A DNA stretch of 64,000 bases from contig NW_019775862.1 in assembly GCF_001039355.2 (NCBI RefSeq), forward strand, positions 124,422-188,421. Direction: 5' to 3'. Below are positions 26,494 through 37,240 of the stretch, in pieces; position 1 is the stretch's first letter, and each line of letters starts with the position of its first letter. The stretch is from Lingula anatina (lineage: Eukaryota > Brachiopoda > Lingulata > Lingulida > Lingulidae). The translations under genes were made by a program, and so were the position numbers. A model generated the notes under the pieces. The model had not been told where the DNA came from and made no database searches. It saw only the letters and a list, made by a program, of their open reading frames with translations.

Positions 26494-27694
26494 GGTTGTG
26501 TGTGTGGGGGGGGGGGGTCGCATCCGCGGCCCCCCCCCCCCCCCCCTTCAAATAATCTTAGATCCGCCCCTGTCTTTTGTGGTGAATGAACGCACAAGGG
26601 CCACTATCATAACCCGATTGCTTTCCCTCAAAATAAATATTTTAAATCAAGATTAAGATGCATTCTTTGCTTTTAATCTATCGTAATTATTTAGCACCAG
26701 CTGGAAACGACATTCATACCGTTACATGTGGCTCGTCACCAACCTGGACATAGGCCTTAATCAGACTGATAGAGTTGTTACTGACGGTATGCAAACTAAA
26801 GTTCTATAAAATATTTCTGCTTGTGGTAAATGCTAAGCATATATGATCCAACAACCAAGCTAATTAATGAACGTTTTTGTTCGTTTATTCCTCTTTGTTT
26901 TAAGGGAACCGATGGCGCTATTATTGTTTCTTTGACAAAAATACGCTCGAATAACGTCTGAAATAACGGCCATGACTTAGTTCAAGTTCAAATTATCTTA
27001 CCACTGAGAAGTGCCGACCAAAAAAAAAGCCATAAAGTGACAATCTCCAGTATTACCAGTAGATGTGAAAGGGAGGGGGGGGGGCACCAAAACTTAAAGA
27101 TTATTGTACGGATTTGCATTTTATTACTCTTATTACGTTGGCGGTTTGCGTTTATTTAATCAGTTTCTCATAAAACCTGGTCTATTTAATCTATGGTTCA
27201 TAAGCATAGACCACACATCTTTTGAATATGAGGGGAAAAATATGTGTATTGCAGGCTTAAAACGTTGCTATGTCCATCCATCTATGGTCCTTTTTCTTAT
27301 CGTGCGAAACACTATTACTTCGCCCCATTTTGACTAACCGAGTCCAAATGTTATCATTATTTTTTAATTTCAATAAAATTAATAATTAAAATTATCATAT
27401 TACTCGATCTCAGACGTTTGCTTCCAATTTGAAAGCTTTAAAATCCAGTGCACGATCTCGCTGATCATGTCGAGAAAAGCCTGTCCCAACTACGTTTTGG
27501 ACGCACGGTTTTTTAGGTTCTATGCGGATGAGGGAGTCTAGACTACAGTGACCTTGTCTGAGGACGGCAGATTAGAGCTCCTGGCGATGTCATGTCGTCT
27601 GACTAGAAAGATAAAACCCTAATTTCTTTAATATTTTCTCCAGAATTGCATTCTTGCGACGCAAAAGATCTACCATGAATACCTGTAATTTATT

Positions 27695-27739
<45 letters not shown>

Positions 27740-28204
27740 GAGAGGTGGTGAAAAAGCACTAAAATCATCAATTCGACTCAAAAGAAAAAGAAATTGTCGA
27801 TCTCGGTCCAAAAGAAGGAATGATATCGCCCAAGCCGCTATTAATAGCAGCGGCATGGGGAGGCCACTGATCATGTGACAGAAATCAACAAGCCTCGACG
27901 TGACCCAGAATTTGACCTGGACTGAATGAACGCTCTGTTTACATGATGATATGCAATAATTTCCATACAGCTGTTAACAATTAGTGAACACGTGATCTGT
28001 ACATACGCAGACAGCGCGACGGCGAGACAGCGTTCTTCAAAGCGTACAATTACAGAGATGGAAGGAACGGTTTGAAACAGAGGTAGGCTAAGCTTCTTTT
28101 TCTCTTTCGCTAGCTCTTTAATTATTTCTTTCTCAAGCGCGGCACATATGCACACACAAAGAAGGGAAACAAACATACCCTCACGAGTAGGCCTACGCAT
28201 ATTT
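26494..28204. other. Intergenic stretch without a recognisable gene
   Basis: Begins with G- and C-runs (26503-26546) next to GATCCGCCCCTG, the typical end of another short element family; a GGGGCGGAT block also lies near 37967. (TTA)n occurs near 27693-27735. The open frames at 27104-27337, 27590-27878 and 27871-28200 are unlike any family I know. Confidence 0.5.
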
Positions 28205-28369
28205 CAGGCCCGTCGTCCGGGGAGGGGGGAAGGGGAGTTCGAAAGAACTCTCCTTTTTGCCAGAAAGATGTCCCCACTGGGTAAAATTTTACCTAGGTAC
28301 ACGGAGCTTTCATGGTGAAAGGTCCACTATTCAGAAAAAATCCTTTTGAAATTGCTGGCTACGGGCCTG
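28205..28369 (+). mobile_element. MITE of the CAGGCCCGTAGCCAG family (copy 2)
   Basis: Starts CAGGCCCGTCGTCCGG, passes GTTCGAAAGAAC, AAATTTTACCTAGG and AAAGGTCCACT, and ends GCTGGCTACGGGCCTG. The ends are inverted repeats of each other and the body matches the copies at 13504-13672 (inverted) and 59601-59779 (same strand). Confidence 0.8.
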
Positions 28370-28513
28370 CATTTCTCTCTGATGAGCTCTTTCACACACA
28401 TGCACAGACGTTTTCTGTCACTTACCGTGCTCTCTCTCACACGGGAGTGCACTCGTGTACACATGCACAAACCCATATTCACACACCCTCTCTCTGATGC
28501 TCTTTCTGGACTT

Positions 28514-28537
28514 CCCTCTCTCTCTCTCTCTCACACA

Positions 28538-28568
<31 letters not shown>
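28514..28568. repeat. (TC)n(AC)n compound microsatellite
   Basis: A CT run followed by a CA run; frames through it are low-complexity only. Confidence 0.95.
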
Positions 28569-29007
28569 CACCGGTAAAACGTCGCAACAAACATCCGAGC
28601 CAGTGTAACGTGCCACAGAGAGTCCCCCATGAGTCTGCTTCGCCTTCATTTGTACAGGTAAGCTTAGCCCTAGATTTTGACTCGATTAGGTAAAGCTGAC
28701 CACAGTTATTACGAAATGGTCGGCGGACTTTTAGTTACACAGACCCTCAGTTTCGTTACACCCAGGGGCTCACCCAGGATTATTTGAAGGTGAGGTTTAA
28801 TTTTTTTTTAGGAATGGCAGGCCTCGGATGCAAAGCCTCTCCTCGCCCCTCCCCCCTCCACCCCCTCTCCCCTGCTGAAGGGCCTCGTGATTTTTTTTTT
28901 TTTTTTGTCTTTTAGACGGCAACTGGTGACATTGGCTACAGTTTTGAAATATGGTTCTAATTTCAAAAGGGGGATACTGGTGAGATTTTTTTAAATAAAA
29001 CGAATCC

Positions 29008-29083
29008 AGGGGGGGGGGGAGGACCCCCTGNCCACATTTTCAGAAAAAGAACCCCCCTTTTGAAGTTGCTGGCTACAGACCTG
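29008..29083 (+). mobile_element. Partial MITE of the CAGGCCCGTAGCCAG family, broken by a gap
   Basis: The right half (CAGAAAAAGAACC, TTTTGAAGTTGCTGGCTACAG) matches the other copies. The left part is a G-run ending in a single N at 29031, so assembly failed in the homopolymer. Confidence 0.65.
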
Positions 29084-29128
29084 TGTATCGCACTCTACTT
29101 GTGTGCTTGTTTTTTACAGGGGTCATGT

Positions 29129-29256
29129 CGATACTCCCCCGCACCGATACTACCCCACACCGATAGATCCCCGCACCGGTACATCCTCGCACCGATACTT
29201 CCCTCAGTGGGGGAGTATTGGTGCGGGGAAGTATTGGTGCGGGGACGTATAGGGAT
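29129..29256. repeat. 16-bp minisatellite with an inverted half
   Basis: Four to five 16-bp units of the type CGATACTCCCCCGCAC lie head to tail, then about three units in reverse-complement form (GTGCGGGGAAGTATTG). The two halves can pair into a long GC-rich hairpin. It lies about 420 bp upstream of the deiodinase start codon. Confidence 0.85.
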
Positions 29257-29674
29257 GTTTCAGTAATTATACCTTGACTGACAGTAATAACACGGATGTT
29301 TTTAGGCGCTTCTGTTAGCTATTAGCACTTATATAAAATATTACAAAAACTGAATATTGAAAATCAGGTTTGTCTTAGATGAGATGTATATACATAAGCA
29401 GCAATGCGATACTCCTGGATTATATACATGTAAAAAAAAAAATTACTTGACCTATAGATGGAAGTTAGTCTAAAAATATAGGCAATCTAAGTCCATCATT
29501 ACAAAACATCACCTGTAATTTTTTTATCAATGTTTTATGTACCTTAACAAGGATATGTTTCATAAGCATTAATTTTTATTTATTTATTTCAGTTTGCTTT
29601 GAATCATTGATCCTCATTTTCTTTCATTTGTTTTTCAGTTCTTTCAGTCTTCGGTTTTTCAGTTCCCGTTCAAA

Positions 29675-30424
29675 ATGGCGGCACTCCCGGCTAAGGTTGT
29701 GGCGGTCGTGTCTAACAACATTCAGGTGGCGTTCATGCTGATTTTGGGTCTTTTGATTCCAAACTTTGCGAAACGTTTCTTCTTCAAAAGACGCCTTCCC
29801 TATATAAGTGAAGAAAAACAACAATGGATGAAAAGTATGACAGATCCGGACGCTTTCGCCGAGTCAGCTTTTACTTGGCAACAGGCCAAAACTCGCTGGC
29901 TTCGAGGAATGCAGGTCCTTTACTCAAAAGCAGACGAAGGTTGTTTGGCGCCAAACGTCCCATTATTTCGTATCCAAGACAAGTCGAAGTGTCGTCTGCT
30001 CGACTTTGCCAAACCGGGTCGCCCTCTGGTGGTCAACTTTGGAAGTTGCAGCTGACCCCCGTTCATTGCAAAATTGGACGCCTTCAAGGAGTTGGTGACC
30101 AAATTTGCAGATATCGCTGACTTTATCACTATCTACATCCAGGAAGCGCACCCATTTGAAGGATGGTACATCGCCACAAAACGGTATAATCTACACCGAC
30201 ACAAAACTCTCGAGGATCGCTGTCAGGCGGCGGCCATGTTGGATGAAGAAAATCTTTCCTGCCCATTGCTTGTCGATGGTATGGACAACGCCGCGCAGAG
30301 AGCTTACGGGGCTTTTCCAGAACGACTGTACATCGTGAAGGATGGCCGCGTAGCTTATGAAGGAGGCTTGGGCCCGGATAAATACAGGCTAGAAGAAGTG
30401 GAAGCTTGGTTGGAATCGCATTAG
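29675..30424 (+). CDS. DIO: Iodothyronine deiodinase, single-exon selenoprotein (in-frame TGA = Sec127)
   Basis: Thioredoxin-fold membrane enzyme that in vertebrates removes iodine from thyroid hormones using a selenocysteine. The frame runs 250 codons with one internal TGA at 30053-30055, then continues to TAG at 30422-30424 with full family similarity on both sides: VVNFGSCS-Sec-PPF around the active site, then [12 protein letters not shown] (E157, H159, W164), [18 protein letters not shown], and the closing [18 protein letters not shown]159 and H176 match the two conserved histidines of vertebrate D1. Residues about 15-33 form a hydrophobic N-terminal anchor followed by basic FFFKRR. At 249 aa it has the family length. 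No intron interrupts the frame. I could not find a convincing SECIS hairpin by eye in the next 1 kb. Type (D1/D2/D3) cannot be assigned. A cysteine form is not present; the TGA is genuine in this sequence. Confidence 0.93.
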
Positions 30425-30718
30425 GCATTTGAACGTAAAGACCAACATTTGTAGAAGTTTTAATCACTGACACCGACAAGCTCTGTTTACACTTTCTGAG
30501 CAACAGACTCTCATATGGAAATGCCCAATTCTGTCGCAAGTAATCAGCCCTAAAGAAAAAGTCCTATGGGCCAATTTTGTATAGACTATAAGATCTTTTC
30601 TTAAGGGAAAACCGTGTCCATACAGATAAAGCAACTCAACACACAGATAAATGCACATGTATATCCTTGCCAGAAATCTAAATGATTTACTACGACTTAT
30701 TAGAACCCCCTTTACAGT

Positions 30719-30916
30719 GGACGGCGTCCTTTCTGCGTGCTTTGTGCGACCATGAAATTGGCATCGCTGTGGTCGTAGAAAGGAGCCACAAGCATCGCTT
30801 TGGTTACTGAATGAATTCGAAGTGATCGACAAGTTTTCGGCACGAACACGTGAAGTATTTTTTGTTTACTCTCAAACGGGGTCGTACCACGGGACGCAGA
30901 AAAAAAAACGCCGTCC
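30719..30916. mobile_element. 198-bp MITE with GGACGGCGT ends in the deiodinase 3' region
   Basis: The left end GGACGGCGTCCTTTCTGCGT and the right end ACGCAGA, A-run, ACGCCGTCC are inverted repeats; the similarity extends inward about 35 bp (GCGACC against GGTCGT). AGT flanks both ends (30716-30718 and 30917-30919), consistent with a 3-bp target-site duplication. No coding frame. Confidence 0.75.
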
Positions 30917-33713
30917 AGTATGAATGAGGCTTGAGTCACTGTGTCGCTAGGTCCCCTTTGAATAGCTAGATCACTCTACCCATAAACGTGGTTGGGTGAG
31001 AACCAAACCGTTCTATCAAGGCTTCTAGCTCCAACTTGTGGTTTTGAGATTTTGGCAGTTGAAGCTTTTAACGTCCCTTAAGTAGTACGACAGAGCAAAT
31101 TCTCAACTTTTCAGCGATACCAATGCCACCAACACTGATAAAAATGGAGATAAAACGTTTAAAATCTTCCCGTCCCAAAAAGTTCACAGCCCGGTGGAAA
31201 ATGGCACTCGGAGGCTGTGATACTGAAGAAAGATCTATCTACCGTTTGGCTCTCGTGCCGAAAGATTAACCGTGCTTTTTATCTTTAAATTTGTGCCATC
31301 AATGAATCCCCGAACTGCTAGCTCAGTTTTGTCGATAGATATATTCCTGTTGAAGGTCTTAATAATGATGGGTCTTCCTAGCGATAAAACTTTACCAAAC
31401 TCGCTCATATCACAAGTTTTTGATTGTTTAATCTTATTACTGGAGGTTGAAACATAATGAAACATTGGGCGCTGGTCTTAAGACCGCTTTATTTTAAATC
31501 AAATCGAAGTTCAATCGATTCGAGTATCTATTAATCATAAATTTGATAAGCACATTTTCATCTTTTTTACAATATAGTTAATTCCATTATAAAAAAAAAG
31601 AAGATAAACCATTAATATTTCATGACGAAAGAAACATTAGTTATAGTCATATGTAACCAAATAATAATCAGAAACATAAGACGGTGGTGTTTGAGAGGGT
31701 ATTAAGTTCAAGGTAGGAAGAACTGAACGTTTTGTATAATTTTTATTTCAATCATACATGTAAGAGGAGTAATTTTCCATAGTAACTGTGTTGATTCCTC
31801 CATGATGGTGATGTTTTAATGGCCGTCGGCAGAAATATCACTTGATCTATCGGCATCAGCGCAATCATTGGTATACCTTCTTTTTGCTGAGTTTAAGTTT
31901 GGTTTCCTGTCAAACAAATCACCATGTATAATAAAATAATGCTATGCAGAAAATCATCACTGGTATTCTGTCGTCGTATTTTTCAAGAGCACAAATGAAA
32001 AGTTGGATATATGACAGCTTTTTTCATCAAGTATGTTGTCTGTTAGGCGCTGCTGCACACTTGAAATACGCTCTCCCTGTTGTATCAGACACTGTATTTG
32101 TTTTGATAAACGTGCAGTGTAGAACAACATAGACGATACACGATCGATAAAGCAGACTAGAGTATTTAACAGTTTTAAATTATTTGAGTTCTCTCTCGGT
32201 AAAGGGCTCTAACACGTTTAACACATCAAGATGCTGCAGTAAATATTGTGTTCTGTGGGCAGGAAATGCCAAAACTACTCGGAGCTCTCCCGATAGGCAA
32301 GATCATCTACCAAAACGAGGGTAATCTCACCCCCCCCCCCCCCCAGAATCGGTCCATCACTGCATTGGATACAGTGTGGCCCTCTTCTAGAAATAAAATG
32401 AAACCCAAATTGTTTTAAGTAGAATACGTTACTGAACTAAAGACCTCGAACATGTGACAGTTTGTGAAAAATGACTCCTCCAGATAAAAATGAAAAAAAA
32501 AAATGATTACGAAATCATTCCTCTTTGCGACAGGCTTTTTAAAAATAGGAAAACATTAGTATATTCTGGATAGTCCCAAGTACCATTGCCATATTTACAT
32601 CTATTATGTACTAAATTCTGCACGTGTATCAGTATTTCCGACCAGTTCAGCCTCAGATTTATCTTGTATACACGCCAGCATATCAACACAGCATCCCAGG
32701 TACATGCAGTTGGATCTAATCCAAACAATGGCCACTTCTGAAGAAATATCTGATAATCATATCATCAGTGTGTGTCAATTATGTATATATCAGGCATGTA
32801 GGTACGTAACCTGACCTCATATTGTTAAAAACTGCAGGAAAGAGGTTGGCAGGCGACACCAGTCCGTCCTCTTCAAGACATCTGCCGTCTGTAGAACATT
32901 GCCGTTAGCTGGCGGAAAAACAATTACTTATCTAAGGTAAGTACCACTTTGCTTCTGTTCAATGGATCAGTTTCTCCTTTTTGTAATCAGGGGATTTGCA
33001 TCATCACTGTTTTTCAATATATACATGTATGTCCATTAAACTTTTTTTGGGTGTCTCAGACGGTTAACCTGATTACATTGACTGCGCCTTATCAAGAATC
33101 CCATTTAAGCTGAATATATTCTGCTAGTATGACAACTTCTTTTCTTAGATCTTTGTTACAGCTAGTCACTCGCAGCACCATCACACATTATCCAATATAT
33201 TTAGTTTATTTTTACTCAAAATAAACTTTGCAAGTTGTAAGGAAGCGACCATGATGTCTTACGTTTCAAAATTGCATTAAACGCTCATTTCAAATAAATA
33301 GCTTGTGATTACTTTCACAATTTCGCCGTTGTTTAATCAAAAACACCAAAATATTTTTTTACAAAAATACACCAAAAGAAATACACCTTATCGTCTATGT
33401 AAATAATTAACATTAAATATGATAAAGACTTCATAAGGACCATTTATTGACACCTAGTATACAACAATAGTGCATCTATTATAACAACTGGATAGTTTTG
33501 ATATTTGCCTCACAATCATAAAAAAAATATTTATAACTGTATTACAAATTTAAGTCACAAACTTGCAGAGTCGTCTTGCATATTGTATCAGTCGATAAAC
33601 GTGGGGGGGGGGGGATGAGAAGACGCAAGAAGAGGGTACCTTCCAAGCTAAGGGGTGGGGGTATACGTACTCTGTTATCTTGGATCCGCCACCACCAGAT
33701 GTCTATCATTCCC

Positions 33714-33774
33714 CTAAACTGGTTAAAGAGTAACAAACTGGTTAAAGAGTAACAAACTGGTTAAAGAGTAACAC
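33714..33774 (+). repeat. 19-bp minisatellite, copy 1
   Basis: Three units of AACTGGTTAAAGAGTAACA. The same array recurs at 34872-34932 (three units), 39060-39142 (four) and 41308-41410 (five), so the unit number differs between copies of the duplicated block. Confidence 0.9.
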
Positions 33775-34408
33775 ATTAGTGGTGAGACAGGTGCCAGAAG
33801 TAGTTCTCTTGGTCTAATCAATGTGAAGAATTCGGGGCTCTGTGACACTTGTCAGGTCTATGCACGTGCCCCATCGCATCCCTTTGTTAAAAAGAAGGCA
33901 CTTTGGATCAAACTGATATCTCTATCAGTCGGCTGACGAGCGCATAACTTGACAAAATAAAGGCGTCTTGTTAATTATTTACTATGCCCCTTTTGCGCAG
34001 TCAAATTTTCGTTATCATCAAAAACGTGCAAATATTAATGTTGGTTTTAAAAACATTAAAAACCTTCGATACTGAATACGAAACACATAAATACTAGCAA
34101 GCCTCGCATTGTTTGCACGATTACCCAAAAGCTAGATCTTTTACTTCTCTTCACCAGAATTTTAGAAATCTAGAATTTGCAAATCTATTTTTACTTTGCT
34201 TTGCTGTCTTTGCATGGACCCATCTATTTAGAATCAGTTTATGTTGACGAAAGTATTCATTATATATAGACTTGGCATTTAATATGGAATATTTATTTTC
34301 CAAATCAGTTTTCATCATTTTTTTCCTATTTTGCTGTCTGATAAATGAAAATAAGGATTAAAATCGTTTTTTAATAACTTTTTATTATCTATTTGATGTC
34401 ATTGTCAT

Positions 34409-34622
34409 TGTATACTAGGTGTCAATAAATGGTCCTTATGAAGTCTTTATCATATTTAATGTTAATTATTTACATAGACGATAAGGTGTATTTCTTTTGG
34501 TGTATTTTTGTAAAATATAAAAAAATACACCAAAAGAAATACACCTTATCGTCTATGTAAATAATTAACATTAAATATGATAAAGACTTCATAAGGACCA
34601 TTTATTGACACCTAGTATACAA
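34409..34622. repeat. Large near-perfect palindrome, arms of about 100 bp
   Basis: The left arm (about 34409-34514) is the reverse complement of the right arm (about 34525-34622), with roughly ten A/T-rich bases between. The right-arm sequence also occurs at 33361-33462, so the unit is forward, inverted, forward. It marks the junction between two R copies. Confidence 0.85.
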
Positions 34623-35822
34623 CAATAGTGCATCTATTATAACAACTGGATAGTTTTGATATTTGCCTCACAATCATAAAAAAAATATTTATAACTGTAT
34701 TACAAATTTAAGTCACAAACTTGCAGAGTCGTCTTGCATATTGTATCAGTCGATAAACGTGGGGGGGGGGGGATGAGAAGACGCAAGAAGAGGGTACCTT
34801 CCAAGCTAAGGGGTGGGGGTATACGTACTCTGTTATCTTGGATCCGCCACCACCAGATGTCTATCATTCCCCTAAACTGGTTAAAGAGTAACAAACTGGT
34901 TAAAGAGTAACAAACTGGTTAAAGAGTAACACATTAGTGGTGAGACAGGTGCCAGAAGTAGTTCTCTTGGTCTAATCAATGTGAAGAATTCGGGGCTCTG
35001 TGACACTTGTCAGGTCTATGCACGTGCCCCATCGCATCCCTTTGTTAAAAAGAAGGCACTTTGGATCAAACTGATATCTCTATCAGTCGGCTGACGAGCG
35101 CATAACTTGACAAAATAAAGGCGTCTTGTTAATTATTTACTATGCCCCTTTTGCGCAGTCAAATTTTCGTTATCATCAAAAACGTGCAAATATTAATGTT
35201 GGTTTTAAAAACATTAAAAACCTTCGATACTGAATACGAAACACATAAATACTAGCAAGCCTCGCATTGTTTGCACGATTACACAAAAGCTAGATCTTTT
35301 ACTTCTCTTCACCAGAATTTTAGAAATCTAGAATTTGCAAATCTATTTTTACTTTGCTTTGCTGTCTTTGCATGGACCCATCTATTTAGAATCAGTTTAT
35401 GTTGACGAAAGTATTCATTATATATAGACTTGGCATTTAATATGGAATATTTATTTTCCAAATCAGTTTTCATCATTTTTTTCCTATTTTGCTGTCTGAT
35501 AAATGAAAATAAGGATTAAAATCGTTTTTTAATAACTTTTTATTATCTATTTGATGTCATTGTGACATCAGTTCATTAATGCAATTCGCCAGAGAAGCAA
35601 ACAAAAACACATTGCCTTTTCTATGTCATACGACCACCATTAAAAGAGATATTTCGGACCTTCATATTTCCAAATTATTTTCTGTTAAAGAGTTACACGG
35701 TCCACAATGGACCCTCATGTCAGTGTCTAGTCACAGTAACGGTTGCTGTTACGCCTGACCTCTTCTGGCAGCTACCAGCGCTCTCAAGTGGCAAGGCATT
35801 CCTTGGGATAGGTTTTTAAAGT

Positions 35823-36400
35823 TCAATCTGGAATAACATTCCAGGCATTGGTCAAAATCTGTCCAATTTTGTCCAATTTTATTGTAGGACATGTAGGCCA
35901 TTGATTCGGCGAGTAATGACCTACCCACATATTGTCTATGTGGTTCAAATATGGCGATTTTGATGACCAAGGTAGCTGTTCATTCCCTTGGTTCTGTAAG
36001 TAATCTCCTATTAAAAGTGATCTGTGTGAACTGGCAATCTCACCGTGCAACTTAAAATTGTTTCTAAGTTGCCCCCTATCAAATGATAGCCAAGTGGTTC
36101 CCAGATTATTTCTTTATTTGATCTGGTTCAGGTTTTCGTCGATGAGTACCATTGGTGTTTTGGCACCAATGTGGCATCCACTCCAAATACTGACGCTGTT
36201 AATGCCCTTAATCACTTTAGACGCGGCACACGCTTCGTCGTTGGTCTCTTCTGGATGTCTGTAAACTCTGTTTTGACTGTTGAGCGGTGCAGGTTAAATC
36301 TGACCTCATTAAAGAAAGCCACGAGATTTCCGTGTTCAGCCCAGATACAGTCAAGGTCCCCAATTCATTAGAGAAACATACAACGATATTTTGCTGTTTA
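35823..36400 (-). pseudogene. Decayed Tc1/mariner-like transposase, copy 1
   Basis: The minus strand keeps pieces of a Tc1-type DDE transposase: KTPMVLIDENLNQ near 36120-36165, then LLIGDYLQNQG and the highly characteristic WSSKSPYLNHIDNMW block (35940-35985; the intact family reads W-P-A-R-S-P-D-L-N-P-I-E-H-L-W), then a NAWNVIPD tail. The catalytic aspartate/glutamate region is altered (DLNPIE is YLNHID) and stops break the frame, so it cannot make an active enzyme. Upstream minus-strand frames up to about 36780 may hold the degenerate DNA-binding part. The copy at 42303-42880 shares the damage. Confidence 0.8.
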
Positions 36401-36817
36401 CAGTGGGTTCCTCGGAGGTGGTCTGATTTTCTAACCTGCTAAAACCAGTTTGGTGTTCGCTAAGGGCCTTGAAAAATGCGTTTTGGTGACAATGTACCCC
36501 TCATTCTGAACGGACTGGGTGGTTTTCGTTTAGTTGCAGCAGAATATCCCGAAAGACAGTGGGTTCTGTACCCCGGTGGTAAGATTTCAGTACATTTGGT
36601 GTGGCCTCTGTGTAGGTACAACAGTCTGGGCATTACTCTGTAAAACTGTGCGGACAGTTTCGTTTGGCGCAATTATCTGTTCGGCAATGCCTGTGTTTTT
36701 CGCGCCGTTCTGCCCCAGATTAACAAATTTGTAAATCACCGGAGAGCTAATTTTACACACTGCAAACCCGACCACTTGCATGCAAAATTCTTCTAAGCAG
36801 TATCATGTACCAGAAGG

Positions 36818-36960
36818 TCCCCCATGACAGAAAGTCCGGGACCCCTGGTTTCTGAAATAACGGGTCTCGGACTGTATCATGGTAATTAGGTAAAATATAC
36901 AGGGTCCCCCGGACCCTGCATTTAACCGGACCCTACGTTTCATGAAACACCGAATCCGCC
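36818..36960. repeat. Degenerate tandem repeat with GGGTCC/GGACCC palindromes, copy 1
   Basis: About four units of 25-38 bp, each starting with a GGGTCCnnGGACCC-like palindrome followed by TACGTTTCTGAAATA-like sequence. The same array occurs at 43285-43440 and, in a different context, at 44690-44885. Confidence 0.7.
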
Positions 36961-37145
36961 CGTCATGCAGAAAAACTGTACAGGTATATCGCTCATGGTC
37001 TGAAAACCTGGGTCCTACTGTAGAACAGTAGATATTTAGTAAAAGCGCTTTATATTCACAATCTGGGCATAATAGTATTACAATAAAGCAAACCTTTGAT
37101 GCAAGTTAATATAATATAACAAAACGGCGGTGGTTTTCGCAACGA

Positions 37146-37240
37146 CCTGGTGGTGTAGCGGACAGCGACACGTACGAAGAGCTTACTACGGAATGAATGT
37201 AGCAGTCTACCAGACATCTGTTCGAGTCCCCCAATGGATT
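37146..37240 (+). repeat. tRNA-like SINE head, copy 1
   Basis: A-box TGGTGTAGCGGA at 37151-37162 and B-box-like TGTTCGAGTCC at 37219-37229. In the copy at 43612-43710 the B-box is GGTTCGAGTCC, a perfect consensus. The 68-bp box spacing and lack of a pairing acceptor stem argue for a tRNA-derived repeat, not a tRNA gene. Confidence 0.55.

Noticed and set aside
28312-28693. Overlapping frames in three readings
   Set aside because: They run through a MITE and a CT/CA microsatellite.
30425-31500. SECIS element for the deiodinase
   Set aside because: Several ATGA words (near 30682, 30752, 30815, 31301, 31367, 31456) were tried, but none gave a stem with an A-A apical loop and a matching 3' GA, so none is claimed.
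35749-36781. Several short open frames on both strands
   Set aside because: They are fragments or shadows of one decayed transposase; none is an intact gene.
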